The notes under the pieces are model-generated. The model saw only the letters and a program-made list of their open reading frames with translations. It had not been told where the DNA came from and searched no databases. A DNA stretch of 64,000 bases from Anaerolineae bacterium (GTDB lineage: Bacteria > Chloroflexota > Anaerolineae > 4572-78 > J111): NCBI GenBank assembly GCA_022071955.1, contig JAJVIM010000024.1, positions 205,586 through 269,585 of the forward strand. The letters are read 5' to 3'. Shown in pieces: positions 1 through 8,753 of the stretch (position 1 is its first letter; each line of letters opens with the position of its first letter). The position numbers and the translations under genes were made by a program.

Positions 1-1
1 T

Positions 2-178
2 GAAGAGCAAGCCGACCCGGCCAATCTGGACAAGCTGGTGGGCCAAACCGAAACCACCATTCACAGCGAACACGCCCAGTGGGTGCAGGAAATGCAGGAC
101 GCCATGGCCGAACTTCGCGCCGAGCAAACCGAGGAGTTGAAACGGCAAAAAGAAAACACCACGTCGGAGTCAAGTTGA
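2..178 (+). CDS. C-terminal fragment of unknown protein (possibly DUF4231/SLATT-like)
   Basis: The reading frame is open from the left edge to a TGA at 176-178 and gives the last 58 residues of a protein. The fragment is hydrophilic, Glu/Gln-rich and looks helical, with a stretch TIHSEHAQWVQEMQDAM that resembles the helix following the membrane pair in DUF4231/SLATT-type proteins. That resemblance is from memory and weak; no transmembrane part or catalytic motif lies in the visible portion. The start lies outside the window. Confidence 0.5.
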   Translation, partial: EEQADPANLDKLVGQTETTIHSEHAQWVQEMQDAMAELRAEQTEELKRQKENTTSESS

Positions 179-233
179 TGGTAGCGCAATGTAAAATCGA
201 GGCAACTTGAAATAGCTCAAACCTTGCCTAAAA

Positions 234-311
234 AACAGACAGGATTAACAGGATTTACCCCGTGCCGGGACGGTGCATGATGAGGTAAAACAAAATCCTG
301 TTAATTCTGTT
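234..311. repeat. Inverted repeat of the AACAGGATT type
   Basis: The arm at 241-256 (AGGATTAACAGGATTT) matches the reverse complement of 293-308 at 15 of 16 positions, and a further TTTACC/GGTAAA pairing lies inside. It fills the gap between the first fragment and the amidohydrolase. The arm itself is built of repeated 8-9 nt ACAGGATT-like words. It could be a transcript hairpin or a small repetitive element. Confidence 0.6.
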
Positions 312-313
312 TA

Positions 314-352
314 AATTTCCCAAATTATCCCAAAGTATCGCAAATGAATCCC
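314..352. repeat. Tandem 10-nt repeat overlapping a start codon
   Basis: Four imperfect copies of a TCCCAAATTA-like unit run through the ATG at 344 of the amidohydrolase. The same unit recurs in reverse orientation right after the stop codon of the nucleotidyltransferase near 39.8 kb. No good Shine-Dalgarno is visible in the repeat, so translation initiation of the gene may be weak. Confidence 0.55.
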
Positions 353-1939
353 AATTTGATTATCTTCAATGCCAAAATCTTTACCGCAAACCCGGCCCAA
401 CCCTGGGCCGAAGCCGCGGCCTGCGCCAACGGCCAGTTTGTGGCCGTCGGACGCACGGCAGATGTGCTGCCGCTGGCGGCCGCAACCACCCAAAAAATCG
501 ATGCCGGCGGCCGGCTGGTACTGCCCGGCCTCATCGACGCCCACATTCACTTTTTGCAGGTGGCCATCCGCCAGCAACAGGTGAGCCTTTTTGGCGTCAC
601 CGATTTTGCCGAGGTGCGCCGGCGGGTGCAGGCCGCCGTTGAACAGGCCCAACCCGGTGACTGGGTGCAGGGCTGGGGCTGGGACGAAAATCTGTGGGAT
701 GTCGCCCCTACCGTCGCCCTGCTGGACGACATTTCGCCGCGCACGCCGGTGGCGCTGGCCCGCATGGACATGCACACCTGGTGGGTAAACAGCGCCGCGC
801 TCAAACAGGCCGGCGTCACCCGCAACACGCCCAATCCCCCCGACAGCAAAATTGAGCGCGACGCCGCCGGCAACCCCACCGGCCTGCTGCGCGAGTGGAA
901 CGCCATCGCGTTGGTGCAGCCCTACATCCCCCGGCCCAATGCTAGCACGCTGCGGCAGTGGCTGGTTGACGCGATGGCCCGGCTGCACCAGTTTGGCATC
1001 ACCGGCATCCACGACCAGCGGGTGGAGCGCGAAGGGCGGCAGTCGTTCCGGTTGCTGCAATCGTTGCGGCGGGCCGGCCAACTGAAGCTGCGGGTTCACA
1101 TAAACATCGCCGCCGAATTTCTGCCTCAGGCCGCCGCGCTCGGTTTGCAGCCCGGGTTTGGCGACGACCGGCTGTGGCTGGGCCACGTGAAGGCCTTTGC
1201 CGATGGCACAATGGGGTCGCAAACGGCGCTGATGTTGCAGCCGTTTGAGGGCGATTCGGCCAACACCGGGTTGGCCATCACTCCGGCCAGCAAACTCACC
1301 GAGCTGGCGGTGCAGGCGCGGCAGGCCGGATTTTCGCTGTCGGTGCACGCCATTGGCGACCGCGCCGTGCGCGACGTGGCTCAGGTGATGAGCGAATTTC
1401 CGCCCGATTCGGCCGCCGGGCAGTTGCCACACCGGATTGAGCACGTGCAGGTTATCAATTCCGCCGACTTGCCGGCGCTGGCCCAACACGCTATTTTTGC
1501 CAGCGTGCAGCCGGTCCATTTGATAACAGATTGGCGCACCGCCGACAAAGTGTGGGGGCCGCGCGCCCGCTACGCCTACGCTTTTCGCTCGCTGTTGGAG
1601 CGCGGCACGCTGCTGGCGTTTGGCTCGGATGCGCCGGTGGCCCCCGCCGACCCGCTGCTGGGTATTTACGCCGCGCTCACCCGGCAGGATGAACAGGGCC
1701 TGCCCGCCGGCGGCTGGTACCCGCAGGAACGCATCGATCTGGAAACGGTGCTGCACGCCTACACCACCGGCCCGGCGGCGCTGGCCGGCAAAACTGATGT
1801 GCAGGGCAGCATCGCGCCCGGCAAGTGGGCCGATCTGATTGTGCTCAGTCACAACCTGTTTGAAATTGACCCGGCCGATATTCCCGCCGCCAAAGTAGAG
1901 GCCACCATATTTGCCGGCGAAGTTGTGTTTGAACGCTAA
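344..1939 (+). CDS. YtcJ-type metal-dependent amidohydrolase
   Basis: A 531-residue cytoplasmic protein of the Amidohydro_3 (YtcJ/exoenzyme-regulatory AepA) family; substrate unknown. The N-terminal beta-sandwich strands lead to the metal-binding DAHIH motif at residues 65-69. Further metal or active-site positions are SVHAIGD (about 335), RIEHVQ (about 365) and FGSDAPV (about 428), and the C-terminal sandwich has the usual APGKWADLIVL signature. Length is normal for the family. It starts within a 10-nt repeat and is followed after 13 nt by a lipoprotein gene, so the two are probably co-transcribed. A paralogue lies at 31234-32835 with the same N-terminal block (FTANPAQP). Confidence 0.88.
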   Translation: MNPNLIIFNAKIFTANPAQPWAEAAACANGQFVAVGRTADVLPLAAATTQKIDAGGRLVLPGLIDAHIHFLQVAIRQQQVSLFGVTDFAEVRRRVQAAVEQAQPGDWVQGWGWDENLWDVAPTVALLDDISPRTPVALARMDMHTWWVNSAALKQAGVTRNTPNPPDSKIERDAAGNPTGLLREWNAIALVQPYIPRPNASTLRQWLVDAMARLHQFGITGIHDQRVEREGRQSFRLLQSLRRAGQLKLRVHINIAAEFLPQAAALGLQPGFGDDRLWLGHVKAFADGTMGSQTALMLQPFEGDSANTGLAITPASKLTELAVQARQAGFSLSVHAIGDRAVRDVAQVMSEFPPDSAAGQLPHRIEHVQVINSADLPALAQHAIFASVQPVHLITDWRTADKVWGPRARYAYAFRSLLERGTLLAFGSDAPVAPADPLLGIYAALTRQDEQGLPAGGWYPQERIDLETVLHAYTTGPAALAGKTDVQGSIAPGKWADLIVLSHNLFEIDPADIPAAKVEATIFAGEVVFER

Positions 1940-1952
1940 CGGGAGAAAAGTG

Positions 1953-2393
1953 ATGCCTTTCCCTCATCGAAAATTGCTCACCGGCCTGCTCGCGGCGGCT
2001 GCACTGCTGTTAACCGGCTGCGCCGGCTGGCACTTTTTTGATAAAAGCCAGGTACCGGTGGTCACCGTGAGCCAGGGGCTGCGGCCGGTGATCTCGTTTA
2101 CGCCGGATACCGCCTACGAACTGAGCGTGTATGAGGGCGAAGAAGATGGCAACGGCTTTGGCGTAATCTGGTCGGCCCGCGGCCCCGGCGGGTACGAAAA
2201 CAACCTGCGCTCGCCGGTTACCTACGGCGTGCCGCCCGCCGGCTCGGAAATGCGCGATGCGCCGCCGCTGGCAGAGGGCCAAACCTACACCGTCACCGTA
2301 TTCCGCAAAGACCCCAAAGGCTCCGGCGATGGCTTTTTCAACACACGCCATCGCTACGTGGGCCAGGTAACGTTTGTCGCCGCTGCCGAATAG
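1953..2393 (+). CDS. Predicted lipoprotein, unknown function
   Basis: A 146-residue protein. I chose the ATG at 1953 because it follows a GGGAGAAAAG ribosome-binding site and directly begins a lipoprotein signal: MPFPHRK, a hydrophobic Leu/Ala core, then lipobox LLTGC at about residue 27. The mature part has beta-rich, Ig-like character (VVTVSQGLRPVISFTP, then YTVTVFRK), so it may be a small extracytoplasmic beta-sandwich. An in-frame upstream start at 1911 would overlap the preceding gene and add a hydrophilic leader, which is less likely. Probably in an operon with the amidohydrolase. Confidence 0.7.
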   Translation: MPFPHRKLLTGLLAAAALLLTGCAGWHFFDKSQVPVVTVSQGLRPVISFTPDTAYELSVYEGEEDGNGFGVIWSARGPGGYENNLRSPVTYGVPPAGSEMRDAPPLAEGQTYTVTVFRKDPKGSGDGFFNTRHRYVGQVTFVAAAE

Positions 2394-2484
2394 CGGTTGC
2401 GCCAGAAATTGCCCTCGCCAGATTTGATTTCCCCGCGCGTTTTTTTTATCATACCGCCGCCAATTCTTTTTTTCGAGGAAACTT

Positions 2485-4053
2485 ATGACCCCATCGCTGC
2501 CCTCGCTTAACCCTATTCCGGCAGATATTGACGATGTTTTGCGCGGCCTGCTCCATGCGCCGCCCGACCCGGCCATCGGTGACTGGTTGCAAGAGCTGAT
2601 CCAGTACAGCGGCCATTTGAGCGCCGCCGACGACATGCGCTGGCGGCTGCTGGGCATGGTTTGGCTGGCCACGGTGTATGATATCGAGGCCGGCTGGCCT
2701 TATTTGCGCTGGCTCAACATGAGCGAAGAAACCATCTCCGGCCACCTCAGCGAAATGCTCATTGAGGCCGTCGATAACCTGGGCGCGCACGTGCCGGTAG
2801 CCAACTGGCTGGCGGCCGTCAGCGATGACCGGCTCCGCTTGTTTTTCCGCGACTTCTACCTGATTCCGGCCCAGCGCCACATGGCCCCGCTGCTCAGCCG
2901 CCTGCTGGCTCAGCCGGACCGGCCGGAAACCGGGGTGTGGCTGGTCAACTACTGCCAGGGCACCGCCCACAACGATGGCAAATTTATGCGCCCGTGGCGG
3001 CTGCTGACCGCGGCCTGGTTGGCGGCCAAATTTGATCACGCCGCCGGTCTGGCCAGCCTCAAAAAGCTGACCAATGGCGCGGCTTCGCTGCCGGCCGAGG
3101 ACAACGCCCTGCTGATGAACGCCGCCGAGCAAACCAACGGCATGGCCGCCCTGATTCAGATGATCGCCGATTGCCCGGACAAATCGGTGCAAACGATGCT
3201 CCGCGATTTTGGCCACCCCAACCTGCCGGCGCTGGCCCGCGATATTTTGGAAGCCCAGCCGGATTACGCCCACCTGGCCGATGCCGCCGAACTGGTGGCC
3301 TTTGATGCCGCCATCTTTCGGCGGGTGCAGGCTAATTTGCAGGCGGCTAATTTACTGCCCGGCGCGGCCAAAATCCTCAACCTGGCCTGCGGCCCGCTGG
3401 CCGAGCAGGCGCTGCTGCTCAGTTCGGCCGGGTACAAAGTCATCGGTGTTGATTTGGACCTGCCGCCCAAATTTTTGCCGGCCGGCGGCCTCAAGCTGTG
3501 GTTTAAACGCCGCCAGCACCATCGCGCATGGCAGCAGGCCACCGCCGCCTACTTTGAAGCATTGGCCCAGCAGGTCGGCACAAAGCTCAAGTGGAACAAC
3601 GCCGCCATCAAACTGGCCGATTTGACCCGGCTGGCCGAAGCCGAAGCAAGTTTTGAGGCTGTGATCTGCCTCAATCATCTCCAGCATGCGCCCAATGTTA
3701 ACGGGCTGCTGGCCGAAGCGGCGCGCGTGCTCAAACCGGGCGGGCTGTTCATTGCCAATATTCGGCCGTTTGTCAGCCTTACGGGGGCGCTGCAAGTGGA
3801 TTTGAACACACCGTGGGGCCATTTGCGCGATTCCGCCTGGGCCGAAACCGCGCCGCAACTGCCGCTCAATCGCTGGCGCGAGGCGCAATTTAAGGCGGCG
3901 CTGGAGCAGCATTTTGCCACCGTGGACTGGGAGCCGGAAAACGAACCGCAAACCCTGCGGCTGCTGACCCCGGATATTCGGGCGGAACTGGCCGCTTACT
4001 CCGAGGACGAGCTAACCCGCAAGCAAATCTGGGTTGTGGCTCACAAGGGTTAA
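2485..4053 (+). CDS. Class I SAM-dependent methyltransferase with long N-terminal helical region
   Basis: 522 residues. The first 280 or so are mostly helical, with repeated Ala/Leu-rich segments that could be an alpha-solenoid but match no family I recognise. Residues about 285-470 form a Methyltransf_11-like fold: motif I as ILNLACGPLAEQALLL followed by an acidic residue ending the second strand (GVDLD), a motif near FEAVICLNHLQH, and the post-motif EAARVLKPGGLFIANIRP. Methyl acceptor is unknown. A GAGGA-type ribosome-binding site precedes the ATG at 2485. It stands alone with gaps of about 90-100 nt on both sides. Confidence 0.75.
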   Translation: MTPSLPSLNPIPADIDDVLRGLLHAPPDPAIGDWLQELIQYSGHLSAADDMRWRLLGMVWLATVYDIEAGWPYLRWLNMSEETISGHLSEMLIEAVDNLGAHVPVANWLAAVSDDRLRLFFRDFYLIPAQRHMAPLLSRLLAQPDRPETGVWLVNYCQGTAHNDGKFMRPWRLLTAAWLAAKFDHAAGLASLKKLTNGAASLPAEDNALLMNAAEQTNGMAALIQMIADCPDKSVQTMLRDFGHPNLPALARDILEAQPDYAHLADAAELVAFDAAIFRRVQANLQAANLLPGAAKILNLACGPLAEQALLLSSAGYKVIGVDLDLPPKFLPAGGLKLWFKRRQHHRAWQQATAAYFEALAQQVGTKLKWNNAAIKLADLTRLAEAEASFEAVICLNHLQHAPNVNGLLAEAARVLKPGGLFIANIRPFVSLTGALQVDLNTPWGHLRDSAWAETAPQLPLNRWREAQFKAALEQHFATVDWEPENEPQTLRLLTPDIRAELAAYSEDELTRKQIWVVAHKG

Positions 4054-4154
4054 AGTTGTTTGCCGCGCCAGCCAAATTTTTACCCATTCTTTATGGAGAA
4101 TGCATTTGCTGTGCCGATAACCAACATAGCATAATTGGTTGTAAGGACACCGGC

Positions 4155-5798
4155 ATGAGCTATCCAACATCCGCAGAAATGGGCCGCCGCTACGAGTTCA
4201 TTGTCAACAACTCCAAAGAGTTTATGACGCTGATGAACCGCGACTACGTGTATGAGGCCGTCAACGAAAGCTACTGTCGCGCTCACGGCAAAAGCCGGGA
4301 GGACATTGTTGGCAAAACCGTGGCGCAGGTGTGGGGCGAAAGCATTTACCTGTCTGCCCTCAAACAGACCATCGACCGCTGTTTTGCCGGCGAGGAAGTG
4401 AATTTTCAGGGCTGGCTGGGGTTTAGGGCGCTCGGCGAGCGCTACATGCACGTTACCTATTACCCCTATCGCAACAGCCACGGCATTGTCAGCCACATTG
4501 TGGTGGTCTCTCGCGATGTGACCGAAATGAAGCTGGCCGAAGAGGCGCTCAACCAGGCTCACGCCCGCAACGAACAGCTTCTGGCCTCCATCCCCTCTAT
4601 TTTGATTGGCGTAGACAGCGCCGACCGCATCACCCACGTCAACCACCCCGCCGAAACCGCGTTTGGCATCAGCGCCGCTGGCTGCGTGGGCAAACTGTTT
4701 TTTGACTGCGGCATTCAGTGGGACTGGCACGAAATTGTCACCCGCATCAGCGAAGGCCGGCAGGGCATGAAACCAACGGCGCTCAGCGATGTAAAATACA
4801 CCCATCCCGACGGCAAAGAAGGTTTTTTGAATATCACCGTGAAGCCGTTTGGCGAGGAAACCGGCCAGCGAGCCGGCTTTTTGCTCATTGGCCAGGATGT
4901 GACCGAGCGTAAAATTTTAGAAAGCCAGCTCAGCCAGGCCCAAAAACTTGAGTCGATTGGCCAGTTGGCCGCAGGCATTGCTCACGAGGTCAACACCCCC
5001 ACCCAGTACGTGGGCGATAACATTCGCTTTTTGCAGGATGCCTTTGCCGACCTGTCCGGGGTGCTGGCGGCCTACCGTGAGATGTTGCGCTCGGCCAGAG
5101 GCGGATCGATGTCTGATGCGCTGGTGGCCCAAGTGGAGCAGGCCGAAGCCGCCGCCGATCTGGAATTTTTGCTCACCGAAATCCCGGCCGCCATTCAGCA
5201 ATCCATCGAAGGCGTGGAGCGGGTTTCTGGCATTGTGCGGGCCATGAAAGAGTTTTCGCACCCCGGCGTGGACCAAAAAAGCGCCATCGACATTAACAAG
5301 GCCATTGATGGCACGATTACCGTGGCCCGCAACGAGTGGAAATACGTGGCCGACATCAGCACCAATTACGATCCCCACCTGCCGCTGGTGCCCTGCCTGC
5401 CCGGCGAATTTAACCAGGCCATTTTGAATGTGATCATCAACGCCACCCACGCCATCAGCGATATGCAGCGCAGCGGCAGTCGGGAAAAAGGGCTGATCTC
5501 GGTGCAAACCCGGCGCGATGGCAACTGGGTTGAAGTGCTGATTTCAGACACCGGCACCGGCATCCCCCCCGACATCTGGCCCAGAATCTTCGATCCGTTT
5601 TTTACCACCAAAGAGGTGGGCCACGGCACCGGGCAGGGGCTGGCCATTGCCCACACGGTAATTGTTGACAAGCACGGTGGAACCATTACTTTTGACACCG
5701 AACTGGGCCGGGGCACAACTTTTCACATTCGGCTGCCGCTGGATGGCGCGGCTGAGCTGTTCCGGTCTCGCCCGGCGGTACAGGTGGCCATTGCTTGA
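4155..5798 (+). CDS. PAS-PAS sensor histidine kinase
   Basis: 547 residues, no membrane segments, so a cytoplasmic sensor. Two PAS domains (about 10-130 and 135-265; the first has the PAS-typical NRDYVYEAVNESYCRAHGK) precede a HisKA-type helix with the phospho-accepting His in AAGIAHEVNTPTQYV (about 305). The ATPase domain has the N box (AILNVIINATHAI), G1 (DTGTGIPP) and G2 (GTGQGLAI). The HEVNTPTQYV form is typical of PAS kinases paired with receiver/HD regulators. The ATG at 4155 follows GTAAGGAC; an upstream in-frame start at 4056 has no such support. The cognate regulator starts 14 nt downstream. Confidence 0.88.
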   Translation: MSYPTSAEMGRRYEFIVNNSKEFMTLMNRDYVYEAVNESYCRAHGKSREDIVGKTVAQVWGESIYLSALKQTIDRCFAGEEVNFQGWLGFRALGERYMHVTYYPYRNSHGIVSHIVVVSRDVTEMKLAEEALNQAHARNEQLLASIPSILIGVDSADRITHVNHPAETAFGISAAGCVGKLFFDCGIQWDWHEIVTRISEGRQGMKPTALSDVKYTHPDGKEGFLNITVKPFGEETGQRAGFLLIGQDVTERKILESQLSQAQKLESIGQLAAGIAHEVNTPTQYVGDNIRFLQDAFADLSGVLAAYREMLRSARGGSMSDALVAQVEQAEAAADLEFLLTEIPAAIQQSIEGVERVSGIVRAMKEFSHPGVDQKSAIDINKAIDGTITVARNEWKYVADISTNYDPHLPLVPCLPGEFNQAILNVIINATHAISDMQRSGSREKGLISVQTRRDGNWVEVLISDTGTGIPPDIWPRIFDPFFTTKEVGHGTGQGLAIAHTVIVDKHGGTITFDTELGRGTTFHIRLPLDGAAELFRSRPAVQVAIA

Positions 5799-5812
5799 GT
5801 TTGGAAGGCACA

Positions 5813-6970
5813 ATGAACGATAAAATCTTATTTGTTGATGACGATGCTAATCTGCTGGCGGCGGTTAAACGGCGGTTGCGCAAAGAGTTTGATATTGCCG
5901 CCGCAGTTGGTCCGGAGCAGGGTCTGGAAATGGCCCAAACCGATGGCCCGTTTGCCGTGGTGGTGGCCGATATGCGTATGCCCGGCATGAACGGCATTGA
6001 GTTTTTGAGCGAAATCAAACTGCGCAGCCCCGATACGGTGCGGATGATGCTCACCGGCAACGCCGACCTGCAAACGGCCATCGACGCCGTGAACGAGGGC
6101 AACATTTATCGGTTTTTAACCAAACCCTGCGCGCAGGAAATAATGGTGCGGGCGCTGGAAGCCGGGCTGGAGCAGTACCGGCTGATTACCGCCGAGCGTG
6201 AACTGCTGGAAAAAACGCTCATGGGCAGCCTGAAAATGCTCAGCGAGATTTTGAGTCTGGTCAACCCGCTGGCTTTTAGCCGGGCCACACGGGTGCGGCG
6301 CTACGTGCAGCACATTGGCCAGCAGCGCCAGTCGCCGCCGGGTTGGTGGCAGTACGAGGTGGCCGCGTTGCTGTCGCAGATTGGCTGCGTTACCCTCAGC
6401 GCCGATTTGCTGGACAAAGCGTACGCCCGGGCTACCCTTTCAGACGATGAACAGCAGGCCGTGGCCAATCACCCCGTTGTGGCCAGCAATCTGCTCTCTA
6501 AAATTCCACGGTTGGAGCAAATTGCCCAAATGGTGGCCAACCAGCAAAAACCCTTCTGCCTGTTTCCCACTCTGGAAACATTGCCCGCCGCTGATAAAGC
6601 CATCGCCTTTGGCGCGCAAATCCTCAAAGTTGTGCTCGATTTTGACCAGTTTGTGATCAACGGCATGTCCAAACAGGACGCGCTGGCCCGGCTGCGCACC
6701 CACCCGGAAGAGTACAACCCGGAGCTGGTGGCCCAGCTTTCCGGCTTTCATCTGGACGATGTCGGCGAAATTGCCAAAATGCTACGAGTGAAAGATTTAA
6801 AAACCGGCATGATCGCCGACAGCGATATTCGCGCTCACAACGGGCTGCTGCTGGTGCCCAAAGGGCAGGAAATTAGCTACCCGGTGCTGGAACGATTGCG
6901 CAACTTTGCCCGCCAGATTGGCATTGTTGAGCCGGTGCGGGTGCTGGTTCAGCAGCAGGAAACAGGCTGA
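5813..6970 (+). CDS. Response regulator with degenerate HD-type output domain
   Basis: 385 residues. Receiver domain at about 1-120: acidic pair in FVDDDANL, phospho-Asp in VVVADMRMPG (about 49), Thr in MLTGNADL, Lys in FLTKPC. The C-terminal region resembles the HD/HDOD-like output of RpfG-type regulators (AALLSQIGCVTLSADLL, then HPVVASNLLSKIPRLEQIA), but the metal-binding His-Asp is replaced by Ser-Gln and no GYP motif follows, so cyclic-di-GMP hydrolysis is unlikely. Start ATG follows GGAAGGCAC. It forms a two-component pair with the PAS kinase 14 nt upstream; a terminator-like hairpin lies just after the stop. Confidence 0.83.
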   Translation: MNDKILFVDDDANLLAAVKRRLRKEFDIAAAVGPEQGLEMAQTDGPFAVVVADMRMPGMNGIEFLSEIKLRSPDTVRMMLTGNADLQTAIDAVNEGNIYRFLTKPCAQEIMVRALEAGLEQYRLITAERELLEKTLMGSLKMLSEILSLVNPLAFSRATRVRRYVQHIGQQRQSPPGWWQYEVAALLSQIGCVTLSADLLDKAYARATLSDDEQQAVANHPVVASNLLSKIPRLEQIAQMVANQQKPFCLFPTLETLPAADKAIAFGAQILKVVLDFDQFVINGMSKQDALARLRTHPEEYNPELVAQLSGFHLDDVGEIAKMLRVKDLKTGMIADSDIRAHNGLLLVPKGQEISYPVLERLRNFARQIGIVEPVRVLVQQQETG

Positions 6971-6997
6971 TCGGTTTGTCAGCCGGCTGCTTTTTTT
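6964..6997 (+). terminator. Probable intrinsic terminator after the response regulator
   Basis: A 6-bp stem (GGCTGA / TCAGCC) overlapping the stop codon is followed by GGCTGC and a run of seven T. It would end the kinase-regulator transcript, although the next gene begins only 14 nt later. Confidence 0.45.
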
Positions 6998-7010
6998 GTA
7001 TGCTACCGGC

Positions 7011-7766
7011 GTGAACACGCACACCCCACCCCCAACAATTAATCGGCCGCCGCCGCGCACGCCCAGCGATGGATCGCTGGAGGGGTTGCTGCTGGTGCTG
7101 TGCCTGGTGTGGCTGGTGGGCAGCCTGCTGGCCATTTTTTTGTTTTCGCTGGTGCTGGCCCCGCCGTGGCTGCGTTACTGGCGGCTGCGCAACGGCGGCG
7201 AATTTGCCGCCGGGGTTATCGTTCGCCACGATGTTGGCCTGAGTTGGGTCTCGTACCTGTACCGCTTTAGTCCCGCAAATTCTCCCACCCCAACTGAAGC
7301 CGCGCTAACCGGCCAGATGAGCCTCCCCGCCGGCCAAACCGAACTGCTGCCGGCCAACACACCGGTGACCATTCGCTATTTGCCCGGCAGCCCGCATATT
7401 TCGGCCATCGAACCTTATTTTCGAGCGCCGCCGTCAACGTCGCTGCTGTATTTGGGCTTTGGCTTTGGCTGTTTGCTGCTGGGAGTGGCGCTGTTTCCGG
7501 GTCGATGGCGGGCCTGGCAGGCGGTGCAGCGCTGGCAGCGCGACGGGCTGGTTGTTCCGGCCAAAATTATCCGGCGCTGGCGCACGGTAGACAACCGCGA
7601 CCGCGACCTGTTTTGCGTGGCCTACCAATTTGAGGTGGCGGGCGCGCCTGTCGTCGCCGCCGAATACAATCGCCGGGCCTACGATACGCTCAAAATTGGG
7701 CAAACCTGCCCGGTCAAATACCTGCCGGAGTCGCCCCAAAGCTGCTTTTTGGTGCTGGTTTATTGA
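7011..7766 (+). CDS. DUF3592-type membrane protein
   Basis: 251 residues with GTG start at 7011; the longer in-frame start at 6906 would run deep into the preceding gene. A proline-rich N terminus is followed by a membrane segment (about 25-50), an extracytoplasmic or cytoplasmic domain, another membrane segment (about 145-165) and a second domain. Both domains end in the DUF3592 hallmark of a beta strand plus YLPxSP (VTIRYLPGSP and CPVKYLPESP), so this is an internal duplication of the DUF3592 unit. Function of the family is unknown. It overlaps the convergent gene downstream by 7 nt. Confidence 0.68.
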   Translation: MNTHTPPPTINRPPPRTPSDGSLEGLLLVLCLVWLVGSLLAIFLFSLVLAPPWLRYWRLRNGGEFAAGVIVRHDVGLSWVSYLYRFSPANSPTPTEAALTGQMSLPAGQTELLPANTPVTIRYLPGSPHISAIEPYFRAPPSTSLLYLGFGFGCLLLGVALFPGRWRAWQAVQRWQRDGLVVPAKIIRRWRTVDNRDRDLFCVAYQFEVAGAPVVAAEYNRRAYDTLKIGQTCPVKYLPESPQSCFLVLVY

Positions 7767-8467
7767 ATGGAACTGGGCGCGTAGAGCTGCTGGAGTTTGG
7801 CGGAGATATAGCGGCCAACAATAATGGCCAGCATAGCCGCCACGGCAACCATGCCCCACTGTTCAAGCGAGAGTTCCAGCCCGTACGCCCCAAAGAGGGT
7901 GATAAAAATCATGCCGGGCAGCCGGCCAACAATATTGGCCACAAAAAATCTGCCAAACGAAATGGGGCTGGTGCCGGCAATGTAGTTGGTGAAATTACTG
8001 GGAATCAGCGGAAACCAGAAGCTGATCATAAAAAAGAGCATGCCCTGCCGCCGCACAATACTTTCCCAGCGATACAGAATTCCGGCCGGGACAACTCGCT
8101 GCACAAATTCCTGCCCGGCGGCGCGGCTGATCACAAATGCCAGTTGGCTGGCGCCCACCCCGCCAATAATGTTGAGCAGCAGGCCCTGCTGAAAACCGTA
8201 CACGTACCCGGCGGCAATCATCAGCGCGTGGCCGGGGATGATCACCGTTAGCACTTGCAACGCCAAAAGCGCTACGTACAGCAGCGGCCCCCACATGCCC
8301 AGCGGCTCTAAAAAGCGGCTGATGGCCCCTTTATCTTCCAAAAACTGAACCAGCGCGGCGATGTCGGCGCGCCACCACCAGACCAGCCCAATAATCAGCA
8401 GGGTTCCGGCCAGTGCTGTAATCCAGCGCGAGGATTTGAAAAGGGAAGTTTCGGTTAGCAAGTTCAT
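7760..8467 (-). CDS. TVP38/TMEM64 (VTT/DedA-like) membrane protein
   Basis: 235 residues with about five or six membrane segments. The central part has the VTT/SNARE-associated Golgi signature: IIPGHALMIAAGYVYGFQQG, then a second re-entrant-like stretch FWFPLIPSNFTNYIAGTSPI with Pro and Asn residues, and the Gly-rich GGVGASQLAFVISR between them. Proteins of this family act as lipid scramblases or transport-related proteins in the membrane; the precise role here is unknown. Monocistronic on the minus strand, with its 3' end overlapping the DUF3592 gene by 7 nt. Confidence 0.82.
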   Translation of the reverse strand: MNLLTETSLFKSSRWITALAGTLLIIGLVWWWRADIAALVQFLEDKGAISRFLEPLGMWGPLLYVALLALQVLTVIIPGHALMIAAGYVYGFQQGLLLNIIGGVGASQLAFVISRAAGQEFVQRVVPAGILYRWESIVRRQGMLFFMISFWFPLIPSNFTNYIAGTSPISFGRFFVANIVGRLPGMIFITLFGAYGLELSLEQWGMVAVAAMLAIIVGRYISAKLQQLYAPSSIQ

Positions 8468-8753
8468 CGGTGCATACTATACTCAGGCTCGCTATTTGTG
8501 CAACCGGGGCAAAAGCGGTTAAATCATAAAAACGATGGGTGCGCCCGCCGTCGCTGACTTTAAGCCGAGTTTGGCCCAAATATCGGTTTTTTGGGGAGTT
8601 GTACCCGGTTCATCGTACCCGCTTTGGTTTAAAGCCAGATGAGACAGACGCGGAACCACTTTTTGACTCGGCCGGGAGAATCACGCAAACTGAAGTTATC
8701 TATTGCCCAGCGGTAGCTAGATTTGCATTAAACCGTGATAACATCTTTGGCCC

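Noticed and set aside
311..1852. Very long open frame (513 codons) opposite the amidohydrolase
   Set aside because: It is the antisense shadow of a clearly coding GC-rich gene; composition is Arg/Gly/Gln-rich and no domain appears. The same holds for the long antisense frames opposite pgi, the ABC transporter and kinase genes.
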